From DASPSM01 sp963800135 (GTDB taxonomy: Bacteria; Planctomycetota; Planctomycetia; Planctomycetales; Planctomycetaceae): a DNA stretch of 64,000 nucleotides. The stretch covers positions 930,001 through 994,000 of the forward strand of contig CAWCZR010000003.1 of assembly GCA_963800135.1 (NCBI GenBank). The letters are read 5' to 3'. Of this stretch, positions 27,700 to 36,794 are shown in pieces. Below the pieces are notes generated by a model. That model saw only the letters and a list, made by a program, of their open reading frames with translations, ran no database searches and had not been told where the DNA came from. Both the position numbers and the translations under genes were made by a program. Positions within the stretch are counted from its first letter, which is position 1. Every line of letters begins with the position of its first letter.

Positions 27700-27822
27700 A
27701 ATTCCCGGATCCCCTCGAGCTTGCTCAACCGTGCTCTTAACGGGTCAGGAACCGTCATCAGCAGCCGGAAAGAGCACGGCTGGAGCCGAAGCGTCTCAGC
27801 CGTGGCACCCGAATTTCCGGAC
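27700..27822 (-). repeat. Right arm of the long inverted repeat (family B)
   Basis: Reverse-complement counterpart of 26527-26647: it begins AATTCCCGGATCCCCTCGAG, passes through GCTTGCTCAACCGTGCTCTT and ends in the hairpin GAAGCGTCTCAGCCG before GGCACCCGAATTTCCGGAC. It starts immediately after the transposase remnant. Confidence 0.8.
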
Positions 27823-27918
27823 GCCCTCGGGCGAGCCGCGACTCGACTGAGCTCGCCGAAGTCCAGTGCCACCCAAAAGCCACGATTCGGCGCCCACGAT
27901 TCAGCGCGGGGCAGTCCG

Positions 27919-30159
27919 CTATTCCTCCGCCACCACAATCCCGCTCAGCGTCGTCAGATCCTGCCGGATTAAATGCGAGAGCCAGAACAGACACGGCAGT
28001 CCCAACAGGCCGACGATGCTGAAGATGGCCATCGACTTTTCCGCGCTGGGCGGCAGCACGTCGTCGTTGATCAGGCTATCAGCCACCAGCGCGGCAATCG
28101 CCAACAGCGGCCCCAGGGCGGCCACCACCAGGTAGATCGCATTGCGGCGTTGCATTTGCCGCAAGAGAGGCGCGTCGGCCGCGGCCCGGTTGAAATCGGC
28201 CAGCAGAAAGACGGGGTACAGCGAGCGCAGCGAGAACAGCGTGACGACGAAAAACGGATAGGACGCCGCCACCAGCCCGCACAAGAGCAGCGAAAAGAAA
28301 AACCGGAGCATCGCCGAGGCGGGCAGCTGTGCGTTGACCAGTCGCAGGCTGATCGGATACGCGAAGGCGGCGATCGCCCATTCCACAAGACTGACGAGCG
28401 CCACGAGCCATCCCAGCTCTAAGCAGCGATGGCGCAGCCGACGGCCACGATCCGGCTCCAATTGCCCCGCCTGGCACTGCTTCAAGCCCCGGTAAACCGA
28501 GAAGCCCAGAAACCAGAACAGCACGGCCCCAAAGGGATAGGCGACGCCGTTGATCGCGGTCTGGGTGCGCTCGAAGAGCGGCAACATCGGCCCGAGCCTC
28601 GACACGATTTCGGACGAATTGTGCACATAGTTGAACACGCCCCCCAGCACGTTCGGCAGGCCGGCCGCCACAAACACGATCAGCACGGCATACTTTCGCA
28701 GCCGGACGCGAAAGCTTTTGCGGGGCGGGAACAAGAGCTCGCACGCCTTGGGGTTGGTGCACAGCTCCAGGCGACGAGCCATGTCGCGGCCGCTCGACCA
28801 GCGCTGGTTGCGATCAAAGGCGAGCGTCGTCTCCAACAGCGGCGGCAAGCCTTCGGGACATCCGGGCAACTCGGCGAGCGGGCGCGTGTCGAGCGGCCCG
28901 CGGCGCCGTTCCACCATGTGGTCCAAGGTGGCCGACCAGTCTCCCTTGATGCCTTCGTCGCGGAACGGCCGAAATCCCGTCAACAGCTCCCACAACACGA
29001 TTCCCAGCGCATACAAATCGCTGCGGCGATCGAGTTCCTGGGCCCGGTGCGCGCCGCTCGGCTTGCAGGCTTCCAGCTGCTCGGGCGACATGTAAGCCAG
29101 GCTGCCGCCGAAATACGCGTCGGGTGTGGCGCCGGTGACGGCGCCGCTGTAGCTCACGTTGAAGTCGGCCAGCTTGGGCGAACCCTCGGGCGTGACCAGG
29201 ATGTTGGCCGGCTTGACGTCGCGGTGCAGCACGTCGAGCCGATGCGCGTAATCGAGCGCGCGGGCGATTTTCGCCCCCAGGCGGCACACGGCTTCGGGCC
29301 AGGTCGCGCCCCCCGTCCAGGCCCGCAGCGACGATTCGCTCGGCCGCGATTCGCCCCGCCGCGCGAGCGCCTCGTCGATCGTCTGCAAGAGCAGGTTGCC
29401 CGTGCGCTTGTCGGGCGGCGTCTGCCGCACGCGCTGCACCACCGCCTGCAGCGTGCCGCCGGCGATGTACTCCATGTAGAGCAAGCGCAGCTTGCGGTCG
29501 GCCACCGCCCGCTGGTCGAAGACGCGAACGATGTGGTCGTGGTCGAGTTGGGCCAGCGTTTGTGGCTCGGTGCTGGTGTCGGTCGCCACTTTGAGGGCGA
29601 CGAGCCGCTGCATCGAGCGCTGCCGGGCGAGAAAGACCTTGGCGAAGGCCCCGCTCCCCAACTCGACGAGCAGATCGAAGTCGTCGATCGTGTCGCCCGG
29701 TTGGACGCCGGCCAGCTTCCGTTGGTGATTATTCTTGTGGAACGACGTGGTTTCGTACGGCTTGAGCCCGAGGATCGAAGCCAGCTCGGCCGTTTGCCCG
29801 GGGAATTCTTGCAGGTAATCCTCGGCCGAAACGTTCTGGCCGCTCTGCTTGCGGATGTGGAACTCTTCGTAGATCAAGTCGCAGGGGACGTGGCCGGCCT
29901 GCAACTCGGAAAATTCAGCGATGTATTCCGGGAGCCGTTTCGGGCAGCCGCGACTGAGCCATCGATACTCGAGGTCGACCTTGATCAGCTCGATCAGCGT
30001 GAGCCGACGAATCTCGCCCGCCTGGGGGAGATGGGGACTGAGGTCGGGCGGAGTGGGCGAGGCTTCCCAGGCGGCGACGAACGCATCGAGAAAGCTGGCC
30101 AGCACGTCCATCGACTGGCGCGCCTGATCGAGCGCCATGCTGCCATCGGTTTTCGACAC
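27919..30159 (-). CDS. Membrane Ser/Thr protein kinase paired with a sigma factor
   Basis: 746 residues. A helical N-terminal region of about 160 residues precedes a Hanks-type kinase domain: GSGAFAKVFLARQ glycine loop, VALKV lysine, LHRDVKPANIL catalytic loop and SPEQLEA. The activation-segment motif reads ADFN rather than ADFG. The C-terminal 260 residues hold about six membrane helices (KYAVLIVFVAAGLPNVLGGVF, AVLFWFLGFSVYRGL, AIYLVVAALGPLLAIAALV). The gene is divergent from the sigma factor at 30385, a pairing common in planctomycetes where the kinase is thought to control the sigma factor by phosphorylation. The cytosolic kinase domain and membrane tail suggest envelope sensing. ATG 30159 starts a sensible N-terminus; GTG or TTG codons just upstream are possible. 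Confidence 0.9.
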   Translation of the reverse strand: MSKTDGSMALDQARQSMDVLASFLDAFVAAWEASPTPPDLSPHLPQAGEIRRLTLIELIKVDLEYRWLSRGCPKRLPEYIAEFSELQAGHVPCDLIYEEFHIRKQSGQNVSAEDYLQEFPGQTAELASILGLKPYETTSFHKNNHQRKLAGVQPGDTIDDFDLLVELGSGAFAKVFLARQRSMQRLVALKVATDTSTEPQTLAQLDHDHIVRVFDQRAVADRKLRLLYMEYIAGGTLQAVVQRVRQTPPDKRTGNLLLQTIDEALARRGESRPSESSLRAWTGGATWPEAVCRLGAKIARALDYAHRLDVLHRDVKPANILVTPEGSPKLADFNVSYSGAVTGATPDAYFGGSLAYMSPEQLEACKPSGAHRAQELDRRSDLYALGIVLWELLTGFRPFRDEGIKGDWSATLDHMVERRRGPLDTRPLAELPGCPEGLPPLLETTLAFDRNQRWSSGRDMARRLELCTNPKACELLFPPRKSFRVRLRKYAVLIVFVAAGLPNVLGGVFNYVHNSSEIVSRLGPMLPLFERTQTAINGVAYPFGAVLFWFLGFSVYRGLKQCQAGQLEPDRGRRLRHRCLELGWLVALVSLVEWAIAAFAYPISLRLVNAQLPASAMLRFFFSLLLCGLVAASYPFFVVTLFSLRSLYPVFLLADFNRAAADAPLLRQMQRRNAIYLVVAALGPLLAIAALVADSLINDDVLPPSAEKSMAIFSIVGLLGLPCLFWLSHLIRQDLTTLSGIVVAEE

Positions 30160-30384
30160 GCCAGCCTCGATCGTGTTTCACGCTGCCGGTCACGGTAATT
30201 CGTCGTCACAGTCAACCGTCGAAGGAAATCTATCATAGCAACGTCCGTCTCGCGAAAACGGTCAGTTGCGGGCCGCGCGGCCCCATCTGTCCCTTGCTCC
30301 TCGCGAAGAGTCTTCTCGACCTCGCGCGGGCGGGCCACTATGCTGGGGCAACTTCTGAGACATTCGTCGAACCCAGAGGTTGTG
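30160..30384. promoter_or_regulatory. Divergent promoter region between kinase and sigma factor genes
   Basis: The 225-bp gap must drive both genes. It contains an A/T-richer stretch (AATCTATCATAGCAACG near 30227-30243). No clear -35/-10 pair is resolved by eye on either strand. Confidence 0.4.
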
Positions 30385-31064
30385 ATGGACGAAGTTGCCG
30401 CCCAGTTCGCCGCGCGGATCCGCGACAAGGATCCGCAGGCCCTCGTGGAGTTCATCGAGCTGCGCAAGCCCCAGTTGCTGGCGTTCATCGAGCGCAACCT
30501 GAGCGCGCGGCTGGGCGCAAGCTCGAAGGGACCGACATCCTGCAGGAGGTGAGCCTGAGCGCCGTCGGCTCGTTGCCCACGTTCGAGCTGGGCGATCGCG
30601 ATCCTTTCTCGTGGCTCTGCCAGCTCGCCGAGCATAAGATCATCGACGCGCATCGCAAGCTGGTCGCCGCCCAGAAACGCTCGGCCGATCACGAGCAGCC
30701 GACGCCGGCCTCCGGCACGGAAACGCAGGCGGGCGGCTTTATCGACATGCTCGTGGTCAGCATGACCACTCCCAGCGGGGCCCTCTCGCGCGACCAGCGG
30801 GAGTTCCGCCTGCAGCAGGCCCTCAAGAACCTGCCGCAGGACTCGCAGGATGCGCTGCGGCTGCGTTACGTCGAGGGGCTGCCGTCGAAGGAGATCGCCA
30901 GCCGGCTCAACAAGACCGACGGCGCCACGCGCGTGCTTCTGACGCGGTCGCTGGCCCGGCTGCAGGAGCTCCTGAGACACGACAGCGAGTTTGCCAGCTT
31001 CATCAATCCGCCCCGCATGCCGTCTGGCTTCGATTCGCCGAGCGGGCCCGACGACGCGGAATAA
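30385..31064 (+). CDS. RNA polymerase ECF-type sigma factor (one frame change)
   Basis: About 226 residues after repair. Region 2: RDKDPQALVEFIELRKPQLLAFIERNL then, across the frame change, KLEGTDILQEVSLSAV (the DILQE core) and DPFSWLCQLAEHKIIDAHRK. Region 4: ALKNLPQDSQDALRLRYVEGLPSKEIASRLNKTDGATRVLLTRSLARLQELL, a helix-turn-helix for -35 recognition. This is the long-linker sigma class expanded in planctomycetes. One base is missing near 30516 (LG / RKLEG). ATG 30385 follows CCAGAGG; an in-frame ATG at 30340 is possible. It is divergent from the kinase at 27919-30159 and probably under its control. Confidence 0.87.
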
Positions 31065-31070
31065 AGGCAG

Positions 31071-31111
31071 AAAAAAAAACAACGGCCGGGAGATCAATGA
31101 TCCCCCGGCCG
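31071..31111 (-). terminator. Hairpin with a U-tract on the minus strand
   Basis: CGGCCGGGAGATC (31083-31095) pairs with GATCCCCCGGCCG (31099-31111), one mismatch, 3-base loop. Ten A residues precede it, so read on the minus strand the hairpin is followed by a U-run as in an intrinsic terminator. It lies just after the sigma-factor stop; on the plus strand no U-run follows. Confidence 0.6.
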
Positions 31112-31458
31112 CGTTCGGCCGGCTGCCCCTCCGGCCAACCCACTTGTTAACGAGCGGCGACAGCTCGCGGGCCATTCCCTGGGCCACGCTCGGAGCTCTG
31201 TTTCGTTAGCGTCGTCCACTTCTCTCAGCGAGGAAGCGCGCGGATTGTTACAGGGAGAATGCTGGCGCCGGGCCATACGAGTTGGAGGGCGGGACTCGGG
31301 CGAGCGCAACTCTTGAAGCTGTCAGACCATGGGAGCAGCCGAACAATGGAAGCCGTGCGCCCGAAGTGATACGCTCAGCGATCGAATGAGCCTGGTGCCG
31401 GAAAATGTCGTTCCGGCGGGGTTCACTCTGCGGACAGTCGCCTACTTTGAGGTGCTGC
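31112..31458. other. Gap between sigma factor and propeller gene
   Basis: 347 bases. No protein gene is recognised. The minus strand here leads into the U-tracted hairpin at 31071-31111, so a short minus-strand transcript is possible (see findings). Confidence 0.4.
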
Positions 31459-32745
31459 ATGAAAGTCGCGCGGTTTCTGGCGGCGGCAAGCGGTCTGGTG
31501 CTCTCGTTGCCGGCAGTGCAGGCGGCCGATTGGCCGCAATGGCGCGGCCCGGAACGCAACGGTATTTCGCAGGAGAAGGGCCTCCTTGCCGAATGGCCCA
31601 AAGAGGGCCCGCGGCTCAACTGGCAGGTCAAAGATTTGGGCGACGGCTACTCGACCCCCTCGATCGTCGGCGACCACATCTACCTGATCGCCAACAAGGG
31701 GATCCAAGACGAAAATGCACTCGCGCTCAGCGTCAATGACGGCCGCGTGATCTGGACGCAGCGACTGGGGAAAGTCGGCCCCAACACGAAACAGATGCCC
31801 TACCCAGGCGCCCGCTCCACGCCGACTGCCGACGGTGACCGGCTCTATGCCCTGGGATCCGATGGGGACCTGGTTTGCCTCGATGCAAAGACCGGCCAGA
31901 TTCACTGGCAGAAGAGTCTCCGCAAAGACTTTGGCGGCGTGCCCGGCATGTGGGCCTACTCCGAGTCGCCGCTGATCGACGGCGACGTGCTGGTCTGCAC
32001 ACCCGGAGGCAAGACGGCCACGATCGTGGCGCTCGACAAGAACTCGGGAAAGACGATCTGGAAGGCCCCGTTGCCGGAGGCCGACCAGGCGGCCTACGCG
32101 TCGCCCATCGTGGTCACGGTCGGAGGCATCAAGCAGTACGTGCAGTTCCTGCAGAAGGGACTGGCCGGAGTCGACGCGTCGACCGGCAAACTGCTGTGGC
32201 GCTACGACAAGACCGCCAAGAGCCTGGCCAACATTCCGACCGCGGTCGCCTATCAGAACTACATCTATAGCGCGTCCGGCCGCGGCGGCTGCGGCGTCGT
32301 CGAGCTCAAAGCCAAGGACCACGAGATCGAAGCCGAGCCGGTTTACTTCAACATGAAACTTCCCAATGCCATCGGCGGCTCGGTCGAAGTCGGCGGCTTT
32401 CTGTACGGAACGTCCACGGGCGGCCTGCAGTGCGTCGACTTCATCACGGGCACGCAGAAATGGCAAAACCGCGGGATCGGCGTTGGCTCGATCTGCTACG
32501 CCGACGGCCGGCTCTACTTGCACGCCGAAAATACCGGCGAGGTGGCGCTCGTCGAATGCTCGTCGAACGGTTACCACGAGAGGGGACGCTTCTCACCGCC
32601 GAACCCGCCGGAAAAGCGCAAGGGGAAGGCCTGGTCTTATCCCGCGATCGCCAACGGAACGCTCTACATCTACGACTTCGGCACGCTCTGGTCGTACAAC
32701 GTGAAGAGCAGCGCGGCCGCGGCTGAGACGCGCGTCCTGCGCTAG
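31459..32745 (+). CDS. Secreted PQQ-like beta-propeller protein
   Basis: 428 residues. Signal peptide MKVARFLAAASGLVLSLPAVQA is followed at once by ADWPQWRGPERNGIS, the standard opening of this planctomycete propeller group. Blade repeats include STPSIVGDHIYLI, STPTADGDRLYALGSDGDLVCLDAKTGQ, ASPIVVTVGGIKQYVQF and ALDKNSGKTIWK. A soluble periplasmic or extracellular binding or dehydrogenase role is possible; catalytic ligands for PQQ are not confirmed. ATG 31459 has TTGAGGTG upstream and is preferred to earlier codons. Related proteins are encoded at 5864 and 62030. Confidence 0.85.
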   Translation: MKVARFLAAASGLVLSLPAVQAADWPQWRGPERNGISQEKGLLAEWPKEGPRLNWQVKDLGDGYSTPSIVGDHIYLIANKGIQDENALALSVNDGRVIWTQRLGKVGPNTKQMPYPGARSTPTADGDRLYALGSDGDLVCLDAKTGQIHWQKSLRKDFGGVPGMWAYSESPLIDGDVLVCTPGGKTATIVALDKNSGKTIWKAPLPEADQAAYASPIVVTVGGIKQYVQFLQKGLAGVDASTGKLLWRYDKTAKSLANIPTAVAYQNYIYSASGRGGCGVVELKAKDHEIEAEPVYFNMKLPNAIGGSVEVGGFLYGTSTGGLQCVDFITGTQKWQNRGIGVGSICYADGRLYLHAENTGEVALVECSSNGYHERGRFSPPNPPEKRKGKAWSYPAIANGTLYIYDFGTLWSYNVKSSAAAAETRVLR

Positions 32746-32897
32746 TCGAGCTCCACGTGCAGCCTGTCGAATTGAAGCACCCGCCGGCTCACCAATGTCA
32801 TCCGCCCGGCGAGCGTTCCGCCGCGGCGGATGAGCCCGATGGTGCTTGATCCCGGTCGTCTTGATCCCTGTCATCTTTTGCGCGGTCGATAAAAGCG

Positions 32898-33536
32898 ATG
32901 GCCCGAGTAACGCGGCTCCTCCTCCCAAAACTGCTGCTGCTCGCGGCGTTCACGTCCACCGTCCGCGCGGGTGATGCCGCCGACATGGTCTCCAAGGGCA
33001 TGCGGAAGTTCCGCGATAACGACGTCGCGGGGGCGCTGGCCGACTTCGATCGCGCGGCGCAGCTCGACCCACAGTCGGCGCCGCAGCTCTGGCAGCGGGG
33101 TATTGCCGACTATTACGCGGGGAAATTCCACGACGGCCGTAAGCAGTTCGAGTTGCATCAGACGGTCAACCCGCACGACGTCGAGAACGCCGCTTGGCAT
33201 TTCCTCTGCGTGGCCCGCACCGACGGCCTCGCCGCGGCCAAGAAATCGCTGCTGAAAATCGACACGACGCGCGATACCCGGCCGCCGATGGCCGAAATCT
33301 ACGAGTTGTACGCCGGCCGCGGTTCGCCTGAGGCCGTACTCCGCGCAGCCGCGCGGGCGGCCACACCGCAAGCCTCGATGTACGCGAACCTCTACCTCGG
33401 CCTGTATTACGAAGCGGCCGGCGACGCGGATCGGGCCCGCGCCTGCCTGCGCAAGGCGGCCGCCGCCGACACGCCCGACAACTTCATGCAGGACGTGCCG
33501 AAGGTTCATCTGCGCCAGCGTCATTGGGACCGTTGA
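32898..33536 (+). CDS. Exported TPR-repeat protein
   Basis: 212 residues. Signal peptide (TRLLLPKLLLLAAFTSTVRAG), then TPR-like helical pairs: MRKFRDNDVAGALADFDRAAQLDP, QLWQRGIADYYAGKFHDGRKQFE, NLYLGLYYEAAGDADRARACLRKAA. The first repeat fits the TPR consensus well (G, A, F, A, P positions). TPR proteins act as protein-binding scaffolds; no partner is indicated. It ends 27 bp before the phosphopantetheinyl transferase and may share its transcript. Confidence 0.75.
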   Translation: MARVTRLLLPKLLLLAAFTSTVRAGDAADMVSKGMRKFRDNDVAGALADFDRAAQLDPQSAPQLWQRGIADYYAGKFHDGRKQFELHQTVNPHDVENAAWHFLCVARTDGLAAAKKSLLKIDTTRDTRPPMAEIYELYAGRGSPEAVLRAAARAATPQASMYANLYLGLYYEAAGDADRARACLRKAAAADTPDNFMQDVPKVHLRQRHWDR

Positions 33537-33563
33537 CGCCCACCGCGAATTCCCGAGAACCCA

Positions 33564-34343
33564 GTGCACGAGACGCCGGCCGAACCATTCCCCGGGCCGT
33601 TGACCGAGCTGCCCCTCGAGCGGGTCGACGTTTGGATCGTTTCGTTGGGCGAGGCGGGGCTGACGCCCGATCCGGCCGATTGGCTTTCGGCCGACGAACG
33701 CGCCCGGGCCGCGCGATATGCCTTCGAGCGCGATCGGCGGCGGTACAGTTTGGGCCGCGGCGCGTTGCGGGGCATCCTGGCCACGTATTTGCGCTGCGAT
33801 CGGGCTGAGATTGTGTTTGCCTACGGCGAAACGGGAAAGCCGCGCTTGGCTGGAGCCGACGCCGCGTGCGGTTTGCAATTCAACGCGTCCGGATCGGCCG
33901 ACACGGCCGTGTGCGCGGTGACTTACGGCCGCCGGGTCGGCATCGACATCGAACAGCTGCGCGCCGAATGCGATCCAGACCTCGTGCAATACGCGCTGAC
34001 CGATGGCGAGCGTGCCGAGTTCCGCCGGATTCCGCTCGACCAGCAGGCGACCGCTTTCTATCGCGTGTGGACCCGCAAAGAAGCCTTCCTCAAGGCGACC
34101 GGCTGCGGCCTGTCGCGGCCGCTGACGTCGTTCGCGGTCAGCGTGGCACCCGGCAAGCCGCCCCGCTTGCTGCACGACGAGTGGGCCAACGAGTCGAGTC
34201 ACGGCGAGCGATCGAGCTGGTCGCCTTATGACGACCTTGCGACCTGGTCGTTCGCCGACTTCGATCCCGAAGCCGGCCTCTTGGGGACGCTCGTGCACTC
34301 GGGCGAACCGCGACCCGTGCGAACGCTCGAGTGGCACGGCTGA
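33564..34343 (+). CDS. 4'-phosphopantetheinyl transferase, Sfp type
   Basis: 259 residues. Transfers phosphopantetheine from CoA to carrier-protein serines. The magnesium and CoA motifs are clear: RVGIDIEQLR (the GIDIE aspartate and glutamate) and WTRKEAFLKATGCGLS (W-x-x-K-E). Upstream FAYGETGKPRL is the P-loop-like CoA contact of Sfp-type enzymes. Length fits this secondary-metabolism class rather than the short AcpS type. It is the only such gene in the window and could activate the NRPS carrier domain at the left edge, 32 kb away. GTG 33564 is used as start. Confidence 0.93.
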   Translation: MHETPAEPFPGPLTELPLERVDVWIVSLGEAGLTPDPADWLSADERARAARYAFERDRRRYSLGRGALRGILATYLRCDRAEIVFAYGETGKPRLAGADAACGLQFNASGSADTAVCAVTYGRRVGIDIEQLRAECDPDLVQYALTDGERAEFRRIPLDQQATAFYRVWTRKEAFLKATGCGLSRPLTSFAVSVAPGKPPRLLHDEWANESSHGERSSWSPYDDLATWSFADFDPEAGLLGTLVHSGEPRPVRTLEWHG

Positions 34344-34706
34344 GCGGGCACGCATCGCTCCGGCCGGCCGGACTACTTCGTCAGACTGTCCGGCAATTCG
34401 GGTGCCACGGCTGAGACGCTTCGGCTCAGCCGTGCTCTTGCGAGCGGCTGATGACAGTTGCTGAACCGTGAAAAGCACGGTTGAGCAAGCTTGCTCAGCC
34501 GTGGCACCCTAGGCAAATCTTCGCTCTCAATTCCCGGACGGTCTCACCCAAAGCTGTGGGCATGGCACCCATCATTCCAGCCCGGTCCATCCACCAGCGG
34601 ACCCTGACGAGCCGACCCCGAGCCTCGACGAGCCGGCCCGTGTCAGAGCGGTTGACGGCGACGGTGCTCGGTCCCCGCCGGCATTTTCTGCGAGCGGAAC
34701 CAGCGC
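34344..34706. repeat. Repeat-filled gap (family B with joined arms, then partial family A)
   Basis: 363 bases without a gene. From 34387 the family B unit runs (GTGCCACGGCTGAGACGC, TCGGCTCAGCCGTGCTCTT, AAGCACGGTTGAGCAAGC), followed by a shortened inverted arm (GCTTGCTCAGCCGTGGCACC, 34488-34509) and an inverted partial family A unit (34541-34570). This is the uninterrupted form of the structure split by the transposase remnant at 26.5-27.8 kb. Confidence 0.8.
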
Positions 34707-35508
34707 ATGACCCAGGGCAGCGACTACTCCAGTGACACATTTGCCACGTTCTACGATCATCTCGACGTTTACGTGAACCGCAGCGACGTCGACTTCTTCG
34801 TGTCGGAGGCGGTCGCCGCGCGCGGGCCGGTGCTGGAACTCGGTTGCGGGACCGGCCGCGTACTCCTCCCCTGCGCGGGCCGGCGCCACTATTTGGGGAT
34901 TGGACGCTTCAGAATCGATGCTGGATCGCTGCCGGGGCAAGCTGGCGTCAGAGAATGAGGACGTGCGGAATCGCGTGGTGCTCGAGCGCGGCGACATGCG
35001 GGACTTCCGCTACGACGTCCCGTTTCAACTGGTCACGATTCCGTTCCGCCCCTTCCAGCATCTCAACACCGTGGCCGAGCAGCTCGCTTGTCTGGCGTCG
35101 ATTCACCGCGCCCTGGCCGACGGAGGCCGACTGATTCTGGACGTGTTCAATCCGTCCCTCACGGCGCTCGTCGACGAATCGCGGTTGCAGGAGCTATCGA
35201 GCGGCGCGCCCTTCACGCTGCCCGATGGACGCGTCGTCGAGCGGACCGAGCGGGTCACCGGCCGCGACTACGCGAAGCAAATCGTGTTCGTCGACCTGAT
35301 CTTTTCCGTCACGCATCTCGACGGCCGGCGCGAGCGGCTCGTGCAGTCAATCCAGATGCGCTACCTGTTCCGGTACGAACTCGAGCACCTGCTGGCCCGC
35401 AGCGGGTTCGAGATTGAGGCCGCGTATTGCGACTACCAACTCACGCCTCTCGACGCAGGTCCGGCCCAAGAACTGGTGTTCGTTGCGCGAAGGGCGGGCC
35501 GCGGATGA
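34707..35508 (+). CDS. Class I SAM-dependent methyltransferase (one frame change)
   Basis: About 266 residues after repair. Motif I VLELGCGTGRVLLP binds SAM; after the frame change near 34872 the sequence continues ARAGATIWGLDASESML (acidic residue of motif II), then GDMRDFRYDVPFQLVTIPF (motif IV) and LADGGRLILDVFNP (motif VI). This fits the Methyltransf_25/11 group acting on small molecules. The C-terminal half has the beta strands expected (VVERTERVTGRDY, QMRYLFRYELEHLLARSGF). Substrate unknown. It is convergent with the epimerase gene, whose 3' end overlaps it as read. Confidence 0.82.
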
Positions 35509-36566
35509 CGCTCCGTCCCGGCGTTCAGGCGAGCGGTCGCGATATCTGATCTCCAGCGAAGATCGACCGCCAATCGTCCCGCGGCCACGTGGGCTCGCAG
35601 GGCCCGCGGCCGGTCGTATCGGTCGGAGTCGAGGTCCGCGCGCGTCATGCCGCCGGTACGGAAGGCGTCGTACATTTGCTCGATTCCGTCGGCGACCGTC
35701 CAGCGCGGCCGAAAGCCGGGCACCTCCTGCGCGAGGCGGCTGCAGTCGACGCAATACGAGCGCCGATCGGCGCCGTTGCCCGGCTCATACTCCAGGCGAC
35801 TGGGCACCAGGTGATGGATCAGGTCGGCCAACTCGCCAAGGCTGTAATTGTCTTCGGTCCGTCCGACGTTGAAGGTGCGGTTGTGGACCAATTGTCGAGG
35901 GGCGGCCAGAACGGCTTCGAATGCGCGACAAATATCCTCGACGTGAACAAACGGCCGCCACGCCAATCCGTCTCCCCGCAGGACGACGCGTCCGGTCGTC
36001 GCCACAGTCGCCACCAATTCGTTGAGCGCCAAATCCAACCGCATTCCTGGCGAAACGCCATAAGCCGTCGCGTTGCGGAGGACGGTGGGACTGAAACTGT
36101 CGTTGGCCAGCAGAGCCAGATTCCGCTCGGCAAGCACCTTCGACTCGGCATACGAGGTGAGCGGAGTGACGGGCGCCTCTTCATCCAGCAGTGCTGATCC
36201 CGCGGTGCCGTAGAGGCTGCACGAGGACGCAAACAGGAAACGCGGCACTCCTGCCTGCTTCGACAGCTCGGCCAGCCGCGCCGTGGCCCGGGTGTTGATA
36301 TCGAGCATCAACTCGCGTCCCACGCGGCCCAGCGGATCGTTCGACAAGGCGGCCAGGTGGATGACGGCGTCGAGTCCTGCCAGGTCGGCGCGAGTCACGT
36401 CGCGGAGGTCGTCGGCCACGCACGGCACGATCAGTTGCTCATCGTCGAGCGCCGAGTTGCGATAGAGGCCGCTATCGAGGCCGAAAACTTGATGCCGCTG
36501 CGCCAAAAGCCGCGGCACCAGCAGACTGCCGATGTAGCCATAGCAGCCGGTGACCAGGATCCGCAT
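35433..36566 (-). CDS. NAD-dependent epimerase/dehydratase (SDR extended), 3' end uncertain
   Basis: 377 residues as read. N-terminal Rossmann motif VTGCYGYIGS, VIHLAALSNDP, the catalytic SSCSLYG serine region and YAESK (Tyr-x-x-x-Lys) mark an extended SDR of the nucleotide-sugar epimerase type; FVHVEDICRAFEAVL and FNVGRTEDNYSLGELA are C-terminal family blocks. The last 35-40 residues, after about DLRWRSD, are Arg/Ala-rich and lie antisense to the methyltransferase gene. A shift of frame would give a stop (TGA) near 35526, which would remove the overlap and give a normal ending, so a further base error is likely. It probably makes or modifies a surface-sugar precursor. Confidence 0.85.
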   Translation of the reverse strand: MRILVTGCYGYIGSLLVPRLLAQRHQVFGLDSGLYRNSALDDEQLIVPCVADDLRDVTRADLAGLDAVIHLAALSNDPLGRVGRELMLDINTRATARLAELSKQAGVPRFLFASSCSLYGTAGSALLDEEAPVTPLTSYAESKVLAERNLALLANDSFSPTVLRNATAYGVSPGMRLDLALNELVATVATTGRVVLRGDGLAWRPFVHVEDICRAFEAVLAAPRQLVHNRTFNVGRTEDNYSLGELADLIHHLVPSRLEYEPGNGADRRSYCVDCSRLAQEVPGFRPRWTVADGIEQMYDAFRTGGMTRADLDSDRYDRPRALRAHVAAGRLAVDLRWRSDIATARLNAGTERHPRPALRATNTSSWAGPASRGVSW

Positions 36567-36794
36567 CTCTTAAGGACCTCGCTCGTTGTGTGTCGCGTGT
36601 CGGTTTACGCTCGCAGGGGGTTCCTTTCACGGTAAGGTGGACGCTGAGCCGTGGAGAAGATGAATTCGGAGGAGGAAGGATCGGCCCGTCGAATGAGCCC
36701 GCTGGCGCTACCGATCGTTCCGATTGTGCGTGCCCTGAGGAAATGTCGCCGTCGCGCGACAATTCGAGACAATTGAGAGCTGATGGGTCCGCGC

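Noticed and set aside
28429..30198. 589-codon plus-strand frame
   Set aside because: Antisense to the Ser/Thr kinase; no recognisable motif.
32871..34478. 535-codon minus-strand frame
   Set aside because: Antisense to the TPR protein and the phosphopantetheinyl transferase.
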